A program made the position numbers and the translations under genes. A stretch of DNA of 58,333 bases from Chthoniobacterales bacterium. Lineage in GTDB: Bacteria; Verrucomicrobiota; Verrucomicrobiia; Chthoniobacterales; JACTMZ01. Location: NCBI GenBank assembly GCA_014879535.1, contig JACSRX010000052.1, positions 1-58,333 on the forward strand, in the 5' to 3' direction. This document shows positions 50,795-57,794 of this stretch, piece by piece (position 1 is the stretch's first letter; each line of letters starts with the position of its first letter). Under the pieces are notes generated by a model, which was not told the origin of the DNA, did no database searches, and saw nothing but the letters and a program-made list of their open reading frames with translations.

Positions 50795-51874
50795 TCAATC
50801 GCCCGGAGCATCCCCGAAATGCCGCCGCGGGATCAGATATCCCGAGACATAATCCAGCACGGCATCGCGCAAAGGCGTCACCCCGCCATGGTAGCCGGTG
50901 GACTTGAGTTTGGTGATATCCGCCTGCGTGAAGTATTGGTATTGCGAGCGCAGCGACTCAGGCATGTCGATGAACTCGATCCGCGGCTCGCGGCCCATCG
51001 CCTCGAAAATCGGATGGACCAGATCGAGCCATGTGTGCGCCTCGCCCGAGCCGATGTTGAAAAGCCCGCCGGCCTTCTTGGTGGCACCCAGGTGCAGGGT
51101 CATGGCCACGGCATCCTTGACGTAGAGAAAGTCCCGCTTTTGGCCGCCGTCAGGATACTCGGAATGGTAGCTCTTGAAGAGTTTCACCTGCCCGGTGTCC
51201 TCGATCTGCCGCCACGCCTTGCTCACGACGCTCCTCATGTCTCCCTTGTGCTCCTCGTTCGGACCGAAAATGTTGAAATACTTGAGGCCCACGATCCGGC
51301 GCAGATACCCCTCGCGCTGCGCATGCCGGTCGAAAATCTGCTTGGAGTAGCCGTAGGCATTGAGCGGGCGCCACGCCGCCAGATCCTCGGAAAGATCGTC
51401 CATTCCGGCCGCGCCGTCACCGTAGGTGGCGGCGGATGAGGCATAAACGAACCGGATGCCCCTCGCCAAGGCCCACCCGGCAAGCTGCCGCGTGCAGCCG
51501 AAGTTGTTCCGCATCAGGTAGGACGCATCGCGCTCCGTCGTCGAGGAACAGGCCCCGAGATGGAACACATGGGTGAAATCGCCGAACACGCCGGCCTTGC
51601 GGGCAAGACGCTCGTAAAAATCATCCGCCTCGACATAGTCCTCGAACCGCAGCGGCGAGAGATTGCTCCACTTCCCGTCCACGCCGAGTTGATCCACCAC
51701 CACGATGCGATCCTGTCCGTGGATCCTGTTCAACGCACCCACCAAGACACTGCCGATGAACCCCGCGCCGCCGGTCACCAAAATGCGGTGCTTGCCGGAA
51801 TAGTCGGCACCTTCCGGTTTGGCGCCCCCGCGCTTCGGCGCCCGTTTTTTTGCCGGCACTTTCGCTTTGCCCAT
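50795..51874 (-). CDS. hldD: ADP-L-glycero-D-manno-heptose-6-epimerase
   Basis: 359 residues from ATG 51874. It interconverts ADP-D- and ADP-L-glycero-manno-heptose for lipopolysaccharide core. After a basic N-terminal tail (KVPAKKRAPKRGG) the NAD-binding loop is VTGGAGFIGSVLVG. The SDR catalytic YxxxK is in NAYGYSKQIFD, and FVYASSAATYGDG, LKYFNIFGPNEEHKGDM and DFLYVKDAVAM are typical of HldD. The Lys/Arg-rich extension of about 30 residues is unusual. Presence of this enzyme implies a heptose-containing LPS and hence an outer membrane. Confidence 0.92.
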   Translation of the reverse strand: MGKAKVPAKKRAPKRGGAKPEGADYSGKHRILVTGGAGFIGSVLVGALNRIHGQDRIVVVDQLGVDGKWSNLSPLRFEDYVEADDFYERLARKAGVFGDFTHVFHLGACSSTTERDASYLMRNNFGCTRQLAGWALARGIRFVYASSAATYGDGAAGMDDLSEDLAAWRPLNAYGYSKQIFDRHAQREGYLRRIVGLKYFNIFGPNEEHKGDMRSVVSKAWRQIEDTGQVKLFKSYHSEYPDGGQKRDFLYVKDAVAMTLHLGATKKAGGLFNIGSGEAHTWLDLVHPIFEAMGREPRIEFIDMPESLRSQYQYFTQADITKLKSTGYHGGVTPLRDAVLDYVSGYLIPRRHFGDAPGD

Positions 51875-51924
51875 GGTGGAACGCACCATATCCGCAGCCC
51901 ACCGCGGGAGGCAATCCCTTCGCA

Positions 51925-51953
51925 TTGCCACGCTTCTTCCGCTTCCGTAGGAT
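51925..51953 (+). promoter_or_regulatory. Candidate leaderless promoter of recJ
   Basis: TTGCCA (51925-51930) and TAGGAT (51948-51953) are spaced by 17 bases. Seven bases separate the -10 box from ATG 51961. The AGGA inside the -10 could be mistaken for a ribosome-binding site. Confidence 0.45.
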
Positions 51954-51960
51954 GTGCGCC

Positions 51961-53655
51961 ATGTTGTCGCCCCGATGGGAACCGCGAAACCCCGCCGATC
52001 CCATTCTGGCCGACACGCTCTCCCGGGAGCTTGGCATTTCCCGCCTTCTTGCCTCGCTGCTCGTCGCCCGTGAACTTGCCGACCCCGGTGAGGCGGAGAA
52101 CTTTTTGAACCCGCGGCTCGCCTCGCTCCCCGATCCGCTCGCAACCCCGGGCATCACGACCGCCGCCCGGCGCATTGCATCGGCAGTCGAGCAAGGGGAA
52201 AATGTCGTCCTCTATGGCGACTATGACGTGGACGGCGTGACGTCGCTGGCCATTCTCCACCGCTTTTTGGCAGCCATCGGACTGTCCACAGGGTGGTTTC
52301 TTCCCCTGCGCGAATCCGAGGGCTACGGCCTCAGCCGTGACGGCTTGGACCGCGTGTTCTCCACCCGCCACCCCTCGCTCATCATCGCCCTCGACTGCGG
52401 GACTTCCTCCTGCGCGGAAGCCGGATGGCTGGCGGAACGGGGGGTGGACTTGGTCATCGTGGACCACCACGAGCCCAAGAACGGCCTCGCCCCCTGCGCG
52501 GCGCTCGTCAACCCGAAGGCCTCCGGAGGAAACACCGACCTCTGCACGGCGGCCTTGGTCTTCAAACTCTGCCACGGCATCCAGAAGATCACGGGACGCC
52601 GCGACCCCGACCTGCGCGACTTTCTCGACTTGGCGGCGATGGGCACCATCTGCGACCTCGCTCCGTTGCGGGGCGAAAACCGCGTGATCGTCCGTCACGG
52701 ACTCGCAAGGCTCAGCCAGACCCGGTGGAAGGGACTGCGGGCGCTCATGGAGGTCGCCTCGGTCGTCCCCCCCGTCACCACGGCCGAGGTGGGCTTCCGC
52801 CTCGGGCCACGCCTCAATGCAGCCGGACGTCTCAACACCGCCGAGGCCAGCCTGCAGTTGCTGATCACGGAGGACGACGGCGAAGCCCGGCGCCTCGCCA
52901 AGGAACTCGACGTCTGCAACCGCGAGCGGCAGGACCTCGAACAGCAGGTGCTTGAGGCGGCAATGGCCGCATTGGAATCCCATTTCCAACCCGAGCGGGA
53001 TTGCGCCGTGGTCGTCGCCGGCGACGGATGGCACAGCGGCGTGGTCGGGATCGTGGCCTCACGACTCTGCCGAAAATACCACCGGCCCGCCATTGTCATC
53101 GGATTCGACGAAACCGGCGAAGGACACGGCAGCGGACGCAGCATCGAGGGGCTGTCCCTTGTGGAGGCGCTCGGTGACTGCTCGGAAGTCCTGGGCACGT
53201 TCGGCGGACACCACATGGCCGCGGGCCTGAACATCCAGCGCGCGAATTTCGAGGCATTCCGCAAGGATTTCGTCCAAGCCGCCGCCCGTCGCCTCTCGGC
53301 CGAGGACCTCGTGCCCCGCCTCAAATTGGACACCCGCATCGAGGTGGCAGACCTCGACCAATCCCACCTCGAAGAGCTCTCGCTTCTCGAACCCTGCGGC
53401 ATGGGAAATCCTGCCCCCGTCTTCTATGCGCACGGGGTCGCTCCGGTTCACGGGCCCGACATCCTCAAGGAAAAGCATGTTCGCTTCCGCGTCCGGGGAC
53501 GGGACGACCTTCTGGCCGCCATTTATTTCAACGGAGCCAGCGGAGATTTCCCGCGCGCTCCCTGGGATGTCGCCTTCAAACTCGTCCGCAACGAATACCG
53601 GCAACGGGTCAGCCTCCAACTCGAAGTCCAGCATCTCAAGGCCGCTGCCGCCTGA
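51961..53655 (+). CDS. recJ: Single-stranded-DNA-specific exonuclease RecJ
   Basis: 564 residues from ATG 51961 (an ATG at 51952 is also in frame). It is the DHH-family 5'-3' exonuclease of recombination and mismatch repair. Motifs: VVLYGDYDVDGVTSLAIL, LDCGTSSCAEAGWLAERGVDLVIVDHHEP with the DHH triad, AAMGTICDLAPL, RLGPRLNAAGRLNTAE, and the DHHA1 part with SGRSIEGLSLVEALG and FGGHHMAAGL. The C-terminal OB-type domain (about 450-564) has CGMGNPAPVF. Divergent from hldD with an 86-base gap. Confidence 0.96.
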   Translation: MLSPRWEPRNPADPILADTLSRELGISRLLASLLVARELADPGEAENFLNPRLASLPDPLATPGITTAARRIASAVEQGENVVLYGDYDVDGVTSLAILHRFLAAIGLSTGWFLPLRESEGYGLSRDGLDRVFSTRHPSLIIALDCGTSSCAEAGWLAERGVDLVIVDHHEPKNGLAPCAALVNPKASGGNTDLCTAALVFKLCHGIQKITGRRDPDLRDFLDLAAMGTICDLAPLRGENRVIVRHGLARLSQTRWKGLRALMEVASVVPPVTTAEVGFRLGPRLNAAGRLNTAEASLQLLITEDDGEARRLAKELDVCNRERQDLEQQVLEAAMAALESHFQPERDCAVVVAGDGWHSGVVGIVASRLCRKYHRPAIVIGFDETGEGHGSGRSIEGLSLVEALGDCSEVLGTFGGHHMAAGLNIQRANFEAFRKDFVQAAARRLSAEDLVPRLKLDTRIEVADLDQSHLEELSLLEPCGMGNPAPVFYAHGVAPVHGPDILKEKHVRFRVRGRDDLLAAIYFNGASGDFPRAPWDVAFKLVRNEYRQRVSLQLEVQHLKAAAA

Positions 53656-53738
53656 GTGGCATCCGATCACACGCTGCAGCGCCTGAAGCCACAGGCTTTT
53701 CGACACCAGAAAATCTCCGCCACAGATTTATTTTGTCT

Positions 53739-53748
53739 TTCTGCAGAA
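53739..53748. promoter_or_regulatory. Palindrome TTCTGCAGAA, copy 1
   Basis: A perfect 10-base palindrome 27 bases upstream of the ArsR-type gene, overlapping its likely -35 region (53738-53743). An identical copy follows the gene at 54086. Position and symmetry suggest an operator. Confidence 0.45.
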
Positions 53749-53760
53749 TATAAATTTGCA

Positions 53761-53766
53761 TATGGT
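53761..53766 (+). promoter_or_regulatory. Candidate -10 box of the ArsR-type gene
   Basis: TATGGT ends 9 bases before ATG 53776. At 17 bases upstream lies TTTCTG (53738-53743), a weak -35 overlapped by the palindrome. The region is AT-rich compared with its surroundings. Confidence 0.4.
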
Positions 53767-53775
53767 TCAAGCCCT

Positions 53776-54063
53776 ATGGCAAACACTGATCGAGGCAGGG
53801 CGATCATCGCCGGGGGATTGGCCAATCACCGGAGGATCGAAATCATACGATTGTTGCAAACCCGCGGCAATTTGTGCGTCAACGAAGTCGCCACGGAATG
53901 CGGCATCGATGTGGCCACCGCTTCCGTGCATGCAAAACGCCTCCACGAGGCGGGATTGATCAAAAAGCGGGCGGAAGGGCGCAAGGTTCATCTTTACCCG
54001 ACGCGCCGCGCCGCCACGTTGCTCGGCACAATCGACCTGCTCTGGGAAGCTCCAGCTGACTGA
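53776..54063 (+). CDS. ArsR-type winged-helix regulator
   Basis: 95 residues from ATG 53776 (MANTDRGRAIIAGGLANHRR). Residues about 15-80 fit the ArsR/MarR-like winged helix: NHRRIEIIRLLQTRGNLCVN, the recognition helix IDVATASVHAKRLHEAGLI, and the wing KKRAEGRKVHLYPT. There is one Cys in NLCVNEV and one in TECGID, but no classic ELCVCDL metal site, so a metal inducer is not supported. Flanked by two identical palindromes, it may regulate itself and recG downstream. Confidence 0.85.
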   Translation: MANTDRGRAIIAGGLANHRRIEIIRLLQTRGNLCVNEVATECGIDVATASVHAKRLHEAGLIKKRAEGRKVHLYPTRRAATLLGTIDLLWEAPAD

Positions 54064-54085
54064 GGCTGACATCCATAAAAGGATG

Positions 54086-54095
54086 TTCTGCAGAA
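54086..54095. promoter_or_regulatory. Palindrome TTCTGCAGAA, copy 2
   Basis: Identical to the copy at 53739, located in the 61-base gap between the ArsR-type gene and recG, 29 bases before the recG start. Confidence 0.45.
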
Positions 54096-54124
54096 AATTC
54101 ATTGATAGGGCACTGAACAGAGAC

Positions 54125-56137
54125 ATGATGCCCCTGCAGTTGGAATCCCCGCTGGCGACGCTGCCGCGAATGACAAATGCGCGGCTTCGCGCCTTGCAGG
54201 AAGAGGGACTGGATACCGTCCAAGATCTTCTCCACCACTATCCAAGAAGGCACGAAGACCGGCGGAAGTTCCCTGCATTTCCAAGCGGGGCAACGACCGA
54301 CCTTGTCTGCCTGCGGGGCACGGTGATCGAGACCAAAATGACCCGTTTCGGGCGGCGCTGCCAGTTCACACTGACATTGGCCGAGGGACCAAACACCGCA
54401 TTGGCGGCAACGGTCCGCTGCCGCTGGTTCAACCTCCGATATCTGGCAAAGGTGCTGCAGGCAGGACAGGACCTCGTGATCCATGGTCGCCCGCGTCCCC
54501 TGAAAAAGGGCGGCCTCATTTTCGATCACCCGGAATTTGAAGTTCTGGAAACGGGCGAGCCCGACAGCGAGTTGATCCACCTCAACAGGATCACGCCAAT
54601 CCACCCCTCCATCGGTCCATGGAGTCCGCGCATGGTGCGCAGGCTGATCTTCGAAACGCTGGCCCAACTCCCCGCGGCAAGCCCGGGCGAACAGGCGATC
54701 CGCACCATTCATTTCCCGGAAACGTGGGAAGCCCTGGAAAACGCCCGCGCCCTGCTGGCCAAGGAGGAACTCTTCGAGATGCAGTGCATCCTGGTGCGCC
54801 AGCAGCATCGCCAAGTCTCGGGGGGCGCCCCCGTGATCCGCCGCCGCAGTGCCCTGCTCGCGCGTTTCCTGAAACAGTTGCCGTATGAATTGACCGGTGC
54901 CCAGAAGCGCGTCCTCACGAGGATCTTTGACGACATGGGTTCCGGGCGCCCGATGAACCGTCTGCTTCACGGCGATGTGGGCAGCGGCAAGACCGTGGTG
55001 GCCGCCACCGCCATGCTGGGCGCCGTCGCCGCCGGCCACAATGCCGCGCTCATGGCCCCCACCCAAGTGCTCGCCCATCAGCATTACGGAACATTCCGGA
55101 ACTTCTTCGAGCCTCTGGGGATCCCTGTCACCCTCCGCACGTCGGCACACCGTGAAACCGGGGAAAACCCCGGACCCCGCATCATCATCGGAACCCACGC
55201 GCTGTTGTTCGCCCCGGAATCCGTCGGCAATCCCGCACTCGTGGTCATCGACGAGCAGCACAAATTCGGCGTGCGTCAGCGCGCCCGGCTTTCCGCGCAG
55301 ACGCCCCACCCGCATGTGCTGGTGATGTCGGCCACGCCCATCCCCCGGACATTGGCGCTGACACTCTACGGCGACCTCGATCTTTCCCTGCTCGACGAAG
55401 CGCCTCCCGGACGGCAACCGGTGAGGACCTTGGTGCGTCCCCACGCCAAGCTCGCGGAGGCCGCGTCGTTTCTGCGCGATCAACTCGACAAGGGGCGGCA
55501 GGCGTATCTGGTGTATCCCGTCATCGACGAGGGCAAGCGTGCGGATCTCAAGGCGGCCACCAAGGAATACCAGCGATGGACGGCGCTCCTCGCCCCCCAC
55601 CGGTGCGCCTTGATCCACGGACGCCTTGCCGCCGCGGAGAAGGAAACCGTCATGCAGTCATTCCGCTCGGGCGAAGCCCGCGTGCTCGTCAGCACGACCG
55701 TCATCGAGGTCGGTGTCGATGTGGCGAATGCCAACGTTCTGCTGGTCGAGAACGCCGAGCGCTTCGGGCTGGCACAACTGCACCAGTTGCGCGGACGCGT
55801 CGGACGCGGCACGGAACAAGCCTGGTGCATCCTGCTGTCGGGGGAGGACGCGGAGGACAAACTCGACCGGCTCAAGATTCTCGAGAAGGCGGCCGACGGC
55901 TTTGCCATCGCCGAGGCGGACCTGGCCCAACGCGGCCCCGGCGACCTGCTGGGCACCGCGCAGACGGGGCTCCCACCCGTGCGCTTGGCGCGTCTCCCGC
56001 AGGACCTGCCGTTGCTGGAGGAAGCACGGGAGGCCGCGCGGGCGATGCTGTCGGAAGATCCGGCCCTCGAAAGCCATCCTGAACTCCGCTCCCGATTGGG
56101 CGCCTGGGAGAAGCGTCTTTTTGCCGGGATCGCGTGA
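54125..56137 (+). CDS. recG: ATP-dependent DNA helicase RecG
   Basis: 670 residues from ATG 54125 (the next codon is also ATG). RecG remodels stalled forks and Holliday junctions. The N-terminal wedge domain starts with 'LLHHYPRRHEDRR'. The helicase core has ELTGAQKRVLTRIFDDM, Walker A LLHGDVGSGKTVVAA, APTQVLAHQHYGTF, the DEQH box in VVIDEQHKFGVRQR, MSATPIPRTLALTLYGDL, and motifs V-VI VSTTVIEVGVDVANANVLLV and QLRGRVGRG. DEQHKFG replaces the common DEQHRFG. The stop abuts the stop of the convergent GH75-like gene (TGATCA). Confidence 0.96.
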   Translation: MMPLQLESPLATLPRMTNARLRALQEEGLDTVQDLLHHYPRRHEDRRKFPAFPSGATTDLVCLRGTVIETKMTRFGRRCQFTLTLAEGPNTALAATVRCRWFNLRYLAKVLQAGQDLVIHGRPRPLKKGGLIFDHPEFEVLETGEPDSELIHLNRITPIHPSIGPWSPRMVRRLIFETLAQLPAASPGEQAIRTIHFPETWEALENARALLAKEELFEMQCILVRQQHRQVSGGAPVIRRRSALLARFLKQLPYELTGAQKRVLTRIFDDMGSGRPMNRLLHGDVGSGKTVVAATAMLGAVAAGHNAALMAPTQVLAHQHYGTFRNFFEPLGIPVTLRTSAHRETGENPGPRIIIGTHALLFAPESVGNPALVVIDEQHKFGVRQRARLSAQTPHPHVLVMSATPIPRTLALTLYGDLDLSLLDEAPPGRQPVRTLVRPHAKLAEAASFLRDQLDKGRQAYLVYPVIDEGKRADLKAATKEYQRWTALLAPHRCALIHGRLAAAEKETVMQSFRSGEARVLVSTTVIEVGVDVANANVLLVENAERFGLAQLHQLRGRVGRGTEQAWCILLSGEDAEDKLDRLKILEKAADGFAIAEADLAQRGPGDLLGTAQTGLPPVRLARLPQDLPLLEEAREAARAMLSEDPALESHPELRSRLGAWEKRLFAGIA

Positions 56138-57508
56138 TCAGGGAACAGGAGGCGCAACCGCCGCCTCCGGTTGGGCGGCATCGCCGCCCTCGACGCTCGT
56201 GCCGCCGGAAGCAACCGCAGGATCGGGCACCGGAGTTGCCCCTCCAGCCGGTGCGGGAGTCGGCGAAGGGCTCGGGGTTGGCGTGGGCGTCGGCCACGGA
56301 GGCACCACGTTCTCCCAATGGTGGAGGGGGGCATCCGGGATGCCGAGCTGCCCGAGCAGCTCCACGCAACGGGTCCGCCACAACTCGAGATCCGGGGCGG
56401 AGCGCTTCTCCTCGGCTGATCCGGGAAAGACGAGGTAGGTGACGCCAAGATCGCTGACCGGTCGCGCCAACGGCGTCCCGGTGTCGTTGATCTCATTGCA
56501 GAGCCGCAACGAGGCTTCGCCGACTTTGTAGGATGGCCCCGCATCACCGACGATGGCCGCATACATCTTGTCCCCGTGGATGACCACCGCATAGTCGCCC
56601 ACCCCCGGGACATCGGGCCCCTCGCCGCGCATCATGAAACCGGGAAGCACGATCGTGGGATCGGCCTTGGAGACGAGGAAACTGGACGCCTTGAGGTCGC
56701 TGATCTGGCGCTTGGCCTCGGTGACGCGGTCTTGAAGTTCGCCCTTGCGGACACCCGTGGTCGTCGTGTCGGCCAGCTCCTTGGTTGCCTCGTCGATCTG
56801 CTTCTGGAATTTGTCGAGGAAGGGATTCGCGCGATCCGTGGTCTTCGGCCAGCGGTAGCTGGTCTGGGGCTGGAAGAACTGCCCCGAGCCGTCCACCTCG
56901 ACATTGCGATCCCCGTCGGAGCCGTCCACGTTCACGTCCATGTCTCCCTGCACGAGAAGCGCGCGCCGCCCGGTCTCCGGATGACGCAGCCGCAGCATGG
57001 TGTCGCAGTCGTAAAAATTGTGGCGCGAAAGAATCTGCTCGATCCGCTCGAGCCGTCCCTTCAGCCAGTCCAGCTTGCGGCGGTAAAGTCCCTCGTAATC
57101 CGGGGAAACCTCGGCCGTCTCGAGCAGCACAGGCAGGGACGGCAGCATCTCCGGCAACTGGGGATTGCCGACCATCACGTCTTCCAAGGTCGTCGCAGGG
57201 CGCGGCACGCGGAGCTTGAGGTTGAGCTCCATCCGGTAGGCGTCATCCTTCCGGCGATCGCGCGCCGCCGTGTCCCCGGGCTCGGTTGTCACCGACCACT
57301 TGTATTGCAGCCCGTTGAAAAGCATCCCCGTATTCATGGGCTTGCGCGCCACAAACGGGGTCGGTTCCGGTGTCGGAGGCGGGGCCGGCGTTGGCATGGG
57401 CGACGGCGTCGATGTCGGGGGTGGAGCCGGTGGTTGCGCCGGCCCGCAGGCGGCAAGGGCGGACGCGCAGGCCACGGCGGACCATCTCCCAAAAACACAC
57501 CGGATCAT
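56138..57508 (-). CDS. Lipoprotein with GH75 (chitosanase)-like domain
   Basis: 456 residues. The signal sequence ends with lipobox ALAAC (Cys21). A Pro/Thr-rich linker follows (PTSTPSPMPTPAPPPTP). Residues about 185-400 resemble GH75 endo-chitosanases. The acidic stretch LVQGDMDVNVDGSDGD, the block YAVVIHGDKMYAAIVGDAGPS, KVGEASLRLCNEIND and VTYLVFPGSAE are the family landmarks. A helical segment (about 250-290, FQKQIDEATKELADTTTTG) interrupts the domain. The C-terminus is another PTPTPTPSPSPTP stretch. It is probably a surface-anchored hydrolase of amino-sugar polymers; activity is unproven. Confidence 0.78.
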   Translation of the reverse strand: MIRCVFGRWSAVACASALAACGPAQPPAPPPTSTPSPMPTPAPPPTPEPTPFVARKPMNTGMLFNGLQYKWSVTTEPGDTAARDRRKDDAYRMELNLKLRVPRPATTLEDVMVGNPQLPEMLPSLPVLLETAEVSPDYEGLYRRKLDWLKGRLERIEQILSRHNFYDCDTMLRLRHPETGRRALLVQGDMDVNVDGSDGDRNVEVDGSGQFFQPQTSYRWPKTTDRANPFLDKFQKQIDEATKELADTTTTGVRKGELQDRVTEAKRQISDLKASSFLVSKADPTIVLPGFMMRGEGPDVPGVGDYAVVIHGDKMYAAIVGDAGPSYKVGEASLRLCNEINDTGTPLARPVSDLGVTYLVFPGSAEEKRSAPDLELWRTRCVELLGQLGIPDAPLHHWENVVPPWPTPTPTPSPSPTPAPAGGATPVPDPAVASGGTSVEGGDAAQPEAAVAPPVP

Positions 57509-57529
57509 CGTTCCATCACTTCATGGCAC

Positions 57530-57561
57530 TTTCCGCTTGTCCAGCCCAAGCGGAAATTTTT
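57530..57561 (+). terminator. Rho-independent terminator (plus strand)
   Basis: TTTCCGCTT and AAGCGGAAA form a perfect 9-base stem with a 9-base loop, followed by TTTTT. It points toward the tRNA gene and lies in the 5' region of the GH75-like gene. The nearest plus-strand gene upstream is recG, ending 1.4 kb away. Confidence 0.7.
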
Positions 57562-57604
57562 GCGGGACGTCGGCCGCTTTCGTGCTAACGTCCATCTCCC
57601 GTCA

Positions 57605-57678
57605 CGGGCTGTGGCTCAGCTTGGTAGAGCGCTTGAATGGGGTTCAAGAGGTCCCGGGTTCAAATCCCGGCAGCCCGA
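57605..57678 (+). tRNA. tRNA-Pro (anticodon GGG)
   Basis: 74 bases. The acceptor stem CGGGCTG pairs with CAGCCCG (7 of 7) and is followed by discriminator A. The D arm has GCTC-AGCTTGGTA-GAGC. The anticodon stem is CTTGA/TCAAG with loop ATGGGGT, so the anticodon is GGG (reads CCC). The T arm is CCGGG-TTCAAAT-CCCGG. The 3' CCA is not encoded. A weak promoter (TTGCGG at 57560-57565, TGCTAA at 57583-57588) lies upstream. Confidence 0.95.
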
Positions 57679-57730
57679 TTCCTAACAATCCCCTTCGGAT
57701 CAAGGAATTACGGAAGATTCCGACGACAGA

Positions 57731-57759
57731 AAGGCAATAAGGGCAATCGCCATTGCCTT
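57731..57759. repeat. Inverted repeat downstream of tRNA-Pro
   Basis: AAGGCAAT and ATTGCCTT form a perfect 8-base inverted repeat around 13 bases, which contain another GGCAAT copy. A further GTTGCC follows at 57763. It may be a weak terminator for the tRNA or a recombinase or regulator site at an element border. The rest of the gap 57679-57794 shows nothing else. Confidence 0.4.
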
Positions 57760-57794
57760 AATGTTGCCTAAACAAAACCACCATCCGCGCCGTC

